From Bacillota bacterium (lineage in GTDB: Bacteria; Bacillota; Sulfobacillia; Sulfobacillales; Sulfobacillaceae), in the NCBI GenBank assembly GCA_021797675.1, contig JAJZZH010000136.1, positions 1 to 38,621 on the forward strand: 38,621 bases of DNA, given 5' to 3'. Positions 7,416 through 15,646 of this stretch are shown here, piece after piece; the first letter of the stretch is position 1; every line of letters begins with the position of its first letter. The notes below the pieces were generated by a model. It was not told the DNA's origin and ran no database searches. It saw only the letters and a list, made by a program, of their open reading frames with translations. The position numbers and the translations under genes were made by a program.

Positions 7416-8366
7416 TCAAGCGTAGGGGATGTCGTCACCCCGGCACACCGCCGCCTGCGTGGCCTCCATCACCGGAGCCCGTAGCCTGCCAAGCAGGTGC
7501 TGCGGCACGGTCGCGTCCCGGCGCACCACGAGCACCGCCGCGTTCATCGCCTGGGCCAGATGACGGGTGGGTTGCTGGTCGAGCGCCGCGACGACCAGTT
7601 GGTCCATGATGCCGACCGGCAGTAAAGCAGTGGTGTGCCATATGGCCGCGTCGATGGTACCTCGAGCAATCAGCCAGGGTAGCTGCCCGTAGGGGACGTT
7701 CACCCAGTCGACGTCGGCAAACTCCGCACGGGAGAGGGCGCTATGATCCTCGGAGGATTCGTCGATGCCCACCGTCCGAATCGCCTCGCGATCAGCCACC
7801 CGCTGTAAAATCACCACGGAGTCTTGGGCATAGTACGTTCCCGGCGAGAACTGATGGACAATGGTCAGATCGTTGTCCCCCGACCGCTCCGCCGCCCAGC
7901 GGGAAGCGAGCACAAAATCCCAGTGTCGATGCATCAGCCCCTCGAAGCGAGCACGGGCACCATTCACATAGGCCAGGCGAACCGGAAGGCTATGTCCTCG
8001 GAATTCGCGTTCCAGGGCCGTCGCCATGCCTTGAAACTCCAGCGAATAGGGTAGGGGCAGCGCCCCTACCAGGGGCGGCAGTCCAGAAAACTCCCAAAGG
8101 CGCCCGAGGTGCCGGTCCAACAGCAGCGAGCCTTGGGCGCCCCGGGCGGCGACCCGGATGGCCTCGGCTGCTTCCAGCACCCCGAGTGCGGCCTGCACGG
8201 TGCCCGATCCCGACTGGGTGCCCGCCATCCATTCTTGCGTGGTCGGCAATTGTTCCCCGGGGCTCATCGTCATCAGAGTCCGCGCCATGTATTGCACCGC
8301 GGAGAGCGTCTTGGGATACAAGTCCTCCACCGAAAACTTCCGACCGGACGGTCTGGTCAATCTCAT
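7416..8366 (-). CDS. YhfZ-like transcriptional regulator
   Basis: The protein is about 316 aa. The start is ATG 8366 (or GTG 8369), with GAGG just upstream. The first 75 residues look like a winged helix-turn-helix of the GntR/YhfZ kind (TTQEWMAGTQSGSGTVQAALGVLE). The rest, from LPPLVGALPLPYSLEFQGMA onward, resembles the YhfZ C-terminal domain, a periplasmic-binding-protein-like effector domain. It lies directly before the six-gene kinase/aldolase operon and behind the orphan binding protein, so it most likely controls this sugar cluster. The 18-bp palindrome upstream of the GH2 gene is a candidate site for it or for the GntR/LacI regulator at 22723. Confidence 0.65.
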   Translation of the reverse strand: MRLTRPSGRKFSVEDLYPKTLSAVQYMARTLMTMSPGEQLPTTQEWMAGTQSGSGTVQAALGVLEAAEAIRVAARGAQGSLLLDRHLGRLWEFSGLPPLVGALPLPYSLEFQGMATALEREFRGHSLPVRLAYVNGARARFEGLMHRHWDFVLASRWAAERSGDNDLTIVHQFSPGTYYAQDSVVILQRVADREAIRTVGIDESSEDHSALSRAEFADVDWVNVPYGQLPWLIARGTIDAAIWHTTALLPVGIMDQLVVAALDQQPTRHLAQAMNAAVLVVRRDATVPQHLLGRLRAPVMEATQAAVCRGDDIPYA

Positions 8367-8369
8367 CAC

Positions 8370-8587
8370 TCGCCTCGCTTTGTTGGGCCGTTTTGGATGT
8401 GGGGGCCAAACCGAACGGCATCATTTAGAACGTGCCGGCATCCGTGACCCCCGTCCCCTCCCCGGTGTTAGCGTCGGCTTCGCCTTGAGCGCCGTCTGCC
8501 GCGAACCGTGGCGAACCTGCAGTCTGCGCAGCACCTCCGAGCCCGAGCCGTCGGGGTTAGCGAACCGCTGGGCTCTGATCGATCCCG
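8370..8587. other. Spacer between binding protein and regulator
   Basis: This 218-bp gap separates two minus-strand genes. I see no convincing hairpin with a T-run, so read-through from the binding-protein gene into the regulator is possible. A regulator promoter could also lie here but none is clear. Confidence 0.4.
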
Positions 8588-10240
8588 CTACTTGACCGGC
8601 CGCAGGTGGGTTAACACCATAAGGTTGTCTGGAAAGTACTGGCTCGGCTCGGCATACGGATGCTTCGGGGTCGGCCATCCCACATAGTGGTTGGTCTGAT
8701 ATTCATTCCACGACGCCCCGGACACCAACGCCACCACCGGCACCTGGGAAAACGTAATCTGCTGCAGTTGATCGACGATTTGACGCTGCTTGGCTACCTT
8801 CGTGGTCTGCGACAACGCATGCAGCAGTGTGTTGGTCCTGGCATTGTTCCAGCGCTCGCTGTTGGCGTTGAAGCTTGCCACCTGACCAACGGGCGCGGAC
8901 TCCGAAGACGCCAGCATATAGTCATAGATGAAGTAAGGATTCGATACGTTCCAGCCAGAGACGAGTGCCGCCTGATAGTGACCGGTCTCCACGTCATTAA
9001 CGTCGGTGACCACCGACGGCGTGATGACCCGAACTTTGATCCCGAGCTGGCCGAGTTCCTGCTGGATGATCTGACAATCTTGAATCCAGTCGGTCCACCC
9101 TGTCGGCACCTGCAGCGTGAAACGGACCTGCCGACCGTTTGGCCCGATGAGCGCCCCTTTTTTCTTATGATAGCCTATCGACGCTAACAATGCCGCAGCC
9201 TTGGCAGGATCGAAATGGTACGCGTACTTCCTGGCCAAATTGGTATCGAGCCATTGCTTGTCCAGGGTTGGAGGCAACAGCGATTGGTTGGCCGGCGGTT
9301 CGTAGCCATATTCCCCGTTGTGATAGATGCGCTGCCGGTTAATCGCGTAGGCCATGGCCTGTCGAAACTTCACCTGGTTGAACGGCGCCTGCGTCAAATT
9401 CAGGTAGAGGCTGACCGGCGACGCCAAGGGGAACCAGTAGTGGTAGGACTTGGGGTTGCGACTCACGTAGGCCTTTTGAATGTTAGGCTCGAAGAGGACC
9501 GCTTGGTCGAACTTGCCTTGGGACAACAGCAGGTCGTCGGTCTGAGCGCCGGTCATGGCCGGATAGTCGATGCCGGTCACCTTAACCAGGCGCTTGTTCC
9601 AGTAATAGGGGTTGGGCTTGAGCAGGTATTCTGACGGGTGAAAGGTTGCCACCCTAAATGGTCCCGTGCCGATGGGGGTGGTGTCCGTGAATTTGACCGG
9701 ATTGGCCACCTTAGACCACTGAAATGCGGGAACGATGGGAGTTTGCGCGAGTAACGAGAATTCTGGCACATCGGGCTTGCTGAAGTCAAAAAACACCTGG
9801 TTGCCTCGCGCGTACACCCGGCTCAGCACGTTCCACAGTCCGTTCGCATCGAGCGCGGGATACGCATGCAACAAGTTAAACGTATACGCCACGTCCTTGG
9901 CGGAAAACGGCTTCCCATTGTTCCACTTTACCCCCGAACGGATGGTAAACGTCAGTTGGGTTGCGCTGACCCAATGGTAGGCGGTGGCAAGCCACGGGGT
10001 GACCTTGCCGGTGAGCGCGTCCACAACCATTAGGGGCTCGAAAATGTCGATCCATCCCTGCCGGGCGGTGGGGGAAAACGGGTTGAAATTGTCGGTAAAG
10101 GTCGGGGAACCGTAATCGCTGCCGATGACCAGCGGGGGCGGCGGAGCCTTGGCCTGGGCCATGGGCATTGCCGTCCCCAGACCTGCCATGCTTACGGCCA
10201 GTAAAGGTATGGTCAGCCAGGATACTGTATGGTTGCGCAT
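8588..10240 (-). CDS. Orphan ABC oligosaccharide/peptide-binding protein
   Basis: The protein is 550 aa, an SBP family 5 (SBP_bac_5) extracytoplasmic solute-binding protein. The start ATG 10240 follows GGGAGGAAGG. A Sec-type signal peptide covers about residues 1-30 and ends in MAQAKA. There is no lipobox cysteine, which is odd for a Gram-positive-type binding protein. It has no permease or ATPase genes beside it. It is a close paralogue of the binding protein at 30919-32580: shared stretches include VPTGWTDWIQDCQII, GEYGYEPPANQ, KVRVITPSV and WNEYQTNHYVGWPT. It therefore probably docks onto the transporter encoded at 26983-30839. Placement behind a GH2 glycosidase gene favours a beta-linked oligosaccharide ligand, as with the Opp-like sugar transporters of thermophiles, rather than peptides. 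Confidence 0.88.
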   Translation of the reverse strand: MRNHTVSWLTIPLLAVSMAGLGTAMPMAQAKAPPPPLVIGSDYGSPTFTDNFNPFSPTARQGWIDIFEPLMVVDALTGKVTPWLATAYHWVSATQLTFTIRSGVKWNNGKPFSAKDVAYTFNLLHAYPALDANGLWNVLSRVYARGNQVFFDFSKPDVPEFSLLAQTPIVPAFQWSKVANPVKFTDTTPIGTGPFRVATFHPSEYLLKPNPYYWNKRLVKVTGIDYPAMTGAQTDDLLLSQGKFDQAVLFEPNIQKAYVSRNPKSYHYWFPLASPVSLYLNLTQAPFNQVKFRQAMAYAINRQRIYHNGEYGYEPPANQSLLPPTLDKQWLDTNLARKYAYHFDPAKAAALLASIGYHKKKGALIGPNGRQVRFTLQVPTGWTDWIQDCQIIQQELGQLGIKVRVITPSVVTDVNDVETGHYQAALVSGWNVSNPYFIYDYMLASSESAPVGQVASFNANSERWNNARTNTLLHALSQTTKVAKQRQIVDQLQQITFSQVPVVALVSGASWNEYQTNHYVGWPTPKHPYAEPSQYFPDNLMVLTHLRPVK

Positions 10241-10413
10241 GAATAACCTTCCTCCCTATAAAGTGCATCGCTCTGGCGGATGTTTTCAGCCTGAGCAGTC
10301 AGATTTCCGCCATGGCCCGCGAAAGATCGGCGCCCCTGACGGTTGGCCACGGGCTTGACGGCTCGACACGTCGAACCATGGAGCCCGCCGACGGGACTCC
10401 TCCTCGAAGACCG

Positions 10414-12531
10414 CTAATCGTGGTGGAGATAGCGCAGGGGGCCCCCCAGCCTGACCAGGGTCACCGCATAATGATTTTGGGCGAGTTCCTCTCCACTTGG
10501 ATCCGTCAGACGAAGTCGCAGGGCCGCGGAGACCTTCTCCCGCGTGCCGGGAATCGTGCAGCCGAGTTGGGTGACCACCCCGCAATGGTCGGCATCGAGA
10601 TCGACCGGCGTTCTCGCTGATCCGAGGGGGCTCCCATGCTCATCAAATAGGTCCATCGTGACGATGCACCCCGGGAATCCGATCGGTAGGTCGTTGACGA
10701 CGTGCACGGGGACGGTGAACCCTCGGTCGACCGTGTAGACGCCGTCCCCGGCCGCGGCGTCCCCAGGGATGCTCACCATCACGGGCTGGCAAATTTCCTT
10801 CAGCGTGCGGTAGGCGAGCTTCGGTTCGCGATCATAATCCACCACCGACCACGTGATCGACGGCCAACAGTCCACGAACATGAATTGAAAGAATCCCACC
10901 ATGGGCTGCCATTTTGCACGGCGGTAATGCTCCACCGCCACCTTTAAGAGGCGTGCCTGATACGCCTGACTGGACGAGGCGAACGCTTCGAGGCTCGACG
11001 GAACCGGCAGGTTGGCCACATGGAACGTTTGGTGGTATTGGAAATCGTGATATCCCCAGGCCTCCCAGTCCGGGGGCCACGCCTTGTCCCCCAACATGGT
11101 CCGCAGGGCTTCGGCCGACGGCAGGGCCTGGGCGCCGAATTCGGTCACGAACGGGGCCCCGGGAATGCGTGCATATTCATGGAGGTCCCCATGATACCAT
11201 CCGGGATACGGATGCTGCGCGAAGGCCGCCTCGGGAACCGTCACCCTCGACGCGTCAAGCCCGCGCGCGGTTTGATCCAGGAGGTGGACCAGCGACTGCT
11301 GTTCTTCGGTAGGCTCGTTCTGCATGCACCACACCACGATCGAAGGGTGGTTGTACAACCCCTCAATCATGTCCCGTGCCTGGCGCACCGCCTCGGCGGC
11401 GAAGGTGTCGTCCTGGCTGTAGTTCCACTGTAGGGGAAAATCCTGCCAGAGGAGGAGCCCGGCACGGTCGCAGGCTTGATAAAATGCTTCGCGGTTGACG
11501 TGGACACAAACCCGAACGGCATTGAAGCCCGCTTCGCGGATTAAGCGCACGTCCTTGGCAATCCTCTCTGGCGTATACTCGCTGAGCCATTGCGTAGGCA
11601 TGATGTTGGTCCCGCGCACGAAGACCCGCCGACCGTTTACGATCCACGCTCCCTCGTCGCCGAGTTCTATGGAGCGGATACCAACCTCGATCTCCCGCTG
11701 GTGGGTGCCATATTCCGAGTCGAGGGTCATCCTCGCCGAGTACACATATGGCTCGCCCATATCCCACGACCACCACAGCCGTGGATTTTCCACGGTCACC
11801 ACGGATTGCACACGGTTGAGCCCAGGCGTGACCACCATCGTTGGCGCCGGCTGCGATCCCACCTCGCTGTCATCGCCCACCATCACCGCCGCGAGCGTCA
11901 CCGAAACCGCGCGCTCGGCGAGGTTAACCACTTCGACTGCGAACGACACCCGCGCGCGTCCTTCCTTGGGCAGCCATTGGGGGGTTGCGCGTACCGCGTG
12001 GATGAACACCCGCGGCACCGTTTCGATCCATACGGAGTTCCAAATCCCTCCACTGCCCTGATCTTGGCCGGTCACGGGATCCCACGACCCCGGCCGACAG
12101 TCCCAGTGATTAAATAATCCTTTAATTTGCCGCTTACGGTTCGGCCAATCCCCCTCGGCCTCCCGTGCGGCCGTTACCTTGACGACGAGTTCGTTGGAAC
12201 CGGGGACCAGCGCCTGGGTAATCCGGTATGCAAACGGCTGAAAATACCCTTCGTGTTCGCCGAGGAGCTGACCGTTCAGCCATACCACGGCTTGGTAGTC
12301 GACGCCGCCAAAATGCAGCCACAGATCCTCGTCGGTATTGAACCCGGACGTCATCGGAAACCGTTTCCGATACCATACGGTACCTAAGACATCGCCCAAA
12401 TCGGTGCGCATCCAGTTCGCCGGCACCGGCACCGGTTTCCACGACGGATGTGCTGCCAGGCGGTCAAAGCTAAGGACGCCTTCCCTGTCCACCAGACCTT
12501 CCCAATCACCATTGAGGCTCGTCATTGGCAT
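10414..12531 (-). CDS. GH2 glycosidase, beta-mannosidase-like
   Basis: The protein is 705 aa. The start ATG 12531 follows GAGGAGGTGA at good spacing. The order of domains is the GH2 one: a jelly-roll sugar-binding domain (about 1-175), an immunoglobulin-like domain (about 180-290) and a TIM barrel (about 295-600), then a short beta domain. The acid/base is E406 in WCMQNEP and the nucleophile is E464 in FVTEFGAQALPS. The E-F-G-x-Q-x-x-P pattern after the nucleophile favours beta-mannosidase or exo-beta-glucosaminidase over LacZ or GusA. No signal peptide is seen, so it acts in the cytoplasm on imported oligosaccharides. It is the first gene of the minus-strand sugar cluster. Specificity is inferred. 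Confidence 0.85.
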   Translation of the reverse strand: MPMTSLNGDWEGLVDREGVLSFDRLAAHPSWKPVPVPANWMRTDLGDVLGTVWYRKRFPMTSGFNTDEDLWLHFGGVDYQAVVWLNGQLLGEHEGYFQPFAYRITQALVPGSNELVVKVTAAREAEGDWPNRKRQIKGLFNHWDCRPGSWDPVTGQDQGSGGIWNSVWIETVPRVFIHAVRATPQWLPKEGRARVSFAVEVVNLAERAVSVTLAAVMVGDDSEVGSQPAPTMVVTPGLNRVQSVVTVENPRLWWSWDMGEPYVYSARMTLDSEYGTHQREIEVGIRSIELGDEGAWIVNGRRVFVRGTNIMPTQWLSEYTPERIAKDVRLIREAGFNAVRVCVHVNREAFYQACDRAGLLLWQDFPLQWNYSQDDTFAAEAVRQARDMIEGLYNHPSIVVWCMQNEPTEEQQSLVHLLDQTARGLDASRVTVPEAAFAQHPYPGWYHGDLHEYARIPGAPFVTEFGAQALPSAEALRTMLGDKAWPPDWEAWGYHDFQYHQTFHVANLPVPSSLEAFASSSQAYQARLLKVAVEHYRRAKWQPMVGFFQFMFVDCWPSITWSVVDYDREPKLAYRTLKEICQPVMVSIPGDAAAGDGVYTVDRGFTVPVHVVNDLPIGFPGCIVTMDLFDEHGSPLGSARTPVDLDADHCGVVTQLGCTIPGTREKVSAALRLRLTDPSGEELAQNHYAVTLVRLGGPLRYLHHD

Positions 12532-12702
12532 CCAACGTCACCTCCTCATCATTCGCGCCGACAGATTCTCTCCGCTATCCCGTCCCCGCTACGCCCGTGA
12601 TGGAACAGGACGCCTCGAACTTCTGCCCGAATCCGCTAAGGTCGGCTCCCGGTGATCTCGCAGAGCCAAAGGGCACCCTCGCATTTTACTTTCTACAAAC
12701 CA

Positions 12703-12723
12703 AATGCAGTATACTGCATTATA
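12703..12723 (-). promoter_or_regulatory. Palindromic operator over a minus-strand -10
   Basis: AATGCAGTATACTGCATT (12703-12720) is a perfect 18-bp palindrome. A minus-strand TATAAT box occupies 12723-12718 and overlaps its edge, so a bound dimer would cover the start of transcription. The -35 position (12746-12741, ATGGTC) is poor, suggesting that an activator or other help may be needed. The transcript would have a leader of about 170 bases before the GH2 start. I did not see a second exact copy of the palindrome in the window. Confidence 0.55.
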
Positions 12724-12875
12724 AACAAAGAGCAAATAGGGACCATCATGGCGCATACAATTCGATGATATCGAGACCAACAGAGCGCGGTCATGGTGGA
12801 ATTTGGCGATGGAAGTGCGTATTCATGTAGCCGCCAACGGATTGGGGGTCCGCCCGTGAGTCATCCCCACTTTTG

Positions 12876-12904
12876 TTGACGATACTTAGTGACTAATCTG
12901 TATA
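12876..12904 (+). promoter_or_regulatory. Promoter of the broken IS4 transposase
   Basis: TTGACG (12876-12881) is followed after 17 bases by TGTATA (12899-12904), or after 19 bases by TATATT (12901-12906). It lies about 80 bases before the transposase ATG at 12982, which is itself preceded by GGAGG. Confidence 0.45.
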
Positions 12905-12981
12905 TTCTGAGTAAAGGATTTCTGGGGTTTCATGGCGAATCTTGTTCAAGACGCCAGCTTGGCGACAAGAGGAGGATTCGA

Positions 12982-14161
12982 ATGATTTCCCTGGGATCGA
13001 TCACCGAGTTCTTCACCAACACGGGTCAGCTTCGGCTCTCGCAGCGCAAAACCCTCGCGGCCCTCGTCTGGGCTGTCCTATATGAACCCTTGCTGGGCAT
13101 TGCAAAAATCGGCCGGCATTTAGCCATGGCGAACACGACAACGGCCAAGCATGCTATTCAGCGCGTGGATCGCTTCGTGGGCAACCTCCGGATCAATATG
13201 GAGGTGGCCCAAGGGGATTTATTCGCAGGGTGGTCGGCACGGCCACCCGCGTCTTCCTGACCCTCGATTGGACCGAACCCAACGACGGCGTCCACCAAAT
13301 CCTGACGTGTAATCTGCGGGCCCATGGACGCGCGTTACCGCTGGCGTGGACGACCGTGCGCAAGGACGCGTTGAAGGATCGGACCCGGTGGTATGAGCAA
13401 CAATTGTGTGGGCGCGTGGCGGCCTTGGTCCCCAAGGCCTGCCAAGTCATCTTGTTAGCCGATCGGGGCTTTGCTACGGTGGAATTCTTCCGATTCCTGG
13501 ATACGTTAGGGTGGGACTGGATTATTCGGAGCAAGGGGTCGGTCTCGGTGCAGCATCTGGGACAATGGATCCTCCTCGGGTTATCCCCGGCTTTTACGCA
13601 GTCCATGGGGATTTCCTCCTACCGTCGGTCATTGGGTCAACCCCGCCCTGCCCGTGGCGATTATCCAGAGATTCTCTACGGCAAGCGTGCGACCGGGGGA
13701 TCATACCGGGGCGGCGGGTGGTCTATGCGGACTTAGTGCATACCGACCCGTGGTTCTTGATGGTCTCGGCGGGATTAGCGGATTGGTCGTGGGGCATGGT
13801 GGTGGCGGGATATGCCAAGCGGTTGACCTGCGAAGAATCTTACCGGGATTCGAAAAACGACCTGTATGAGGGCTTTCAGATGGATGGCGTAGATCTCGGC
13901 ACCCCCGCTCGCTGGGATCGGATGTTTTTGGTCTTTGCCTGGGCGTATTATTTGTTGCATGTAGGCGGTTGGGACGTCGAAGCCCGCGGGGATGCGCGGC
14001 ATTGGAAAGCCAACACGGATCCCCAACGGACGCATGCGTTATGGCGCCTGGGGGAATGGGGACTCAAACATCACGACGTGGTTTGGCGGACGATCGTGCG
14101 GAGCCTGGAGGCCTTTCGCGAAGCGATCCCGGCCTGGCAAGCAGTGCCGGTGCCCACGTAA
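12982..14161 (+). pseudogene. IS4-family transposase, two frameshifts
   Basis: This is a DDE transposase of the IS4 family read in three successive frames. The first runs from ATG 12982 to about 13230, the second from about 13230 to 13590, and the third from about 13590 to 14161. Catalytic parts are all recognisable: LDWTEPNDG (first D), LADRGFATVEFF (second D), and YAKRLTCEESYRDSK, a perfect Y-2-R-3-E-6-K signature with the catalytic E. Two separate shifts, neither at an obvious slippery heptamer, mean the copy is dead. I could not find terminal inverted repeats that match each other, so the right end may be lost. It separates the minus-strand GH2 cluster from the plus-strand ABC operon. Confidence 0.85.
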
Positions 14162-14344
14162 CCTCGGAGGACCGTCAGCGTCTTCAGGAACCTAGCCGAG
14201 AGCAGATCCTGGCACACATTGCCAATCAGCCGGGGCAGCGGGAGCGCGCCCTGTTTGCGGTTTGCGCGGGAGGCCCCTGGGGTAGCTCCTGGGGGGACCA
14301 AGCGCAAAGTTTCTTCATAGTCCCTGTGAGCACTCCAATGTTCG

Positions 14345-14370
14345 CATGCTGCCGCGATCGCGGCAGCATG
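14345..14370. repeat. Perfect 26-bp palindrome
   Basis: CATGCTGCCGCGA is followed immediately by its exact reverse complement, with no loop. The centre is GCGATCGC. It lies about 180 bases after the transposase remnant and about 40 bases before the MITE. It has no T-run on either side, so it does not look like a terminator. It could be a protein-binding site or part of a mobile-element end. Confidence 0.8.
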
Positions 14371-14406
14371 TCCGACGCAAAACGCCTCACTGGCAACGGT
14401 TCCGCC

Positions 14407-14589
14407 AAGCAATTGGCTCTTGCACAAAGGCTGCTATCAACCGTTGAGGCCAGTTCTCGGAGTAAAGCAACTCGCAATATACGACGACCCAAGATAGGCT
14501 TGGGTGTTCTATTTGTGCGTCAGTGAGCCAAACCGATGGGTTCGGCATATTTGAACGGATAGCGGTCATTGTGCAAGAGCCAAGCAATT
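14407..14589. mobile_element. MITE with ISL3-type ends and 8-bp TSD
   Basis: The element is 167 bp (14415-14581). Its ends are perfect 13-bp inverted repeats, GGCTCTTGCACAA at 14415-14427 and its reverse complement at 14569-14581. It is flanked by an exact 8-bp direct repeat, AAGCAATT, at 14407-14414 and 14582-14589. Ends starting GGCTCTT with 8-bp target duplications are characteristic of the ISL3 family. The element is too short for a transposase. A short minus-strand frame inside it begins just within one inverted repeat and may be a trace of the parent. The first 55 bases are repeated identically at 38567-38621. Confidence 0.85.
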
Positions 14590-15371
14590 GGTAAAAACCG
14601 GGGATCACTCAGGGTCCGCCCAGAAACGCTTCGCCGATGGGAAAAGCAGGGAAACAGCGCTTCCCCGGCGTGCTCCATGCAGAACCAGACGGTATGACCT
14701 GGATCGCCGGCTCCAGGCAGCCTCAAAACACGCTCCGGGCCCGGGGGCGCCCGCAATTGTTCGGCATGGTCTCAGAAGGAAGATCCGAGGCACCGCGTTG
14801 AACGCCTGAAATCCTTGTGCGCCGCCAATGGATCACGTATTTCGCGTGGGAGAGGTGCCAAATTGTCGAGATTGCGCTAGCGCTCTGCTGTTTTGGCTAT
14901 TCCTTTGGCCATCGGTCTTGTTGGCATGGTGGCTTTCGGTTGGCGGAAAATGGTCGGAACGATGCTGCCTTACCCTTTTCATTCGCGTTTGGCCGTACGC
15001 CAAACGCGAATCTCAGCCCATCGGGCTGCTTCCAGCCGGTTTTTGCGTCAATCGGGTACTTCGGATCCGATGGCAGCCGAATTGACCAAGGGAGTAACAA
15101 ACCGCTTGGCACCAACCCGTGTGGTCATCGTCAGCTCCCGGACCGAACGGGTGTCGACGGGGCGGAGGCGCCCGCGGAAAGACGCTCCCATCTGCACCGT
15201 CTGGTCTGTCACGCCAGCCGTGGGAAGGTCGAAGTTGCCTGGCATCAGGCCGGGTGGGGACGTCGCTCGACTCTTGGGTGCATCTTTGATTTAGCTAAGG
15301 AATCTCGGGATGCGGCGGCATGGTTGCGCGAAGATTAAGAGCAATCCCATTTAAACTGGAAATCACCCAAA
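14590..15371. other. Gene-poor debris between MITE and ABC operon
   Basis: No gene can be supported here. Several open frames of 60-170 codons exist on the plus strand (for example 14817-15338), but they lack ribosome sites, overlap each other and have no recognisable domains. A short hydrophobic run near 14893-14950 may be the trace of a decayed membrane-protein gene. Together with 14162-14406, this is probably mobile-element debris. Confidence 0.5.
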
Positions 15372-15420
15372 AGACAGCCTTCTGTCTGAAGTTGTACGGA
15401 GAAATGAATTGATTTATAAT
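15372..15420 (+). promoter_or_regulatory. ABC operon promoter with inverted repeat
   Basis: TTGTAC (15392-15397), a 17-base spacer and a perfect TATAAT (15415-15420) form a good sigma-A-type promoter. Directly before the -35 lies AGACAG-CCTT-CTGTCT (15372-15387), an inverted repeat placed where an activator would bind. The leader to the binding-protein ATG at 15647 would be about 220 bases long, unusually long. I see no known riboswitch in it. Confidence 0.55.
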
Positions 15421-15646
15421 GAATTATATGCTAACGTTACGTATCCGAATCATTCTGCGGAACGGATAATGGTTGCGGAAGAATCCTAGCTAGAGTACAC
15501 GACGACGCCAGTCCGTAATCATCCACGATAATTGGCAATATTTGCGGTGGTCGTTCTGAAAAGTGTACAGCGAATGTTGCCGCATTCTTTGGCAAGGCGT
15601 TGCGCAGAACGATTGGATAATTCTATACGAGGAGAAGGTCCATCTA

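Noticed and set aside
12982-14161. Programmed frameshifting in the IS4 transposase
   Set aside because: Two separate shifts are needed and I see no slippery heptamer with downstream structure; simple inactivation is more likely.
14817-15338. Plus-strand frame of 173 codons
   Set aside because: It overlaps other frames of similar size, with no supporting start or domain; treated as debris.
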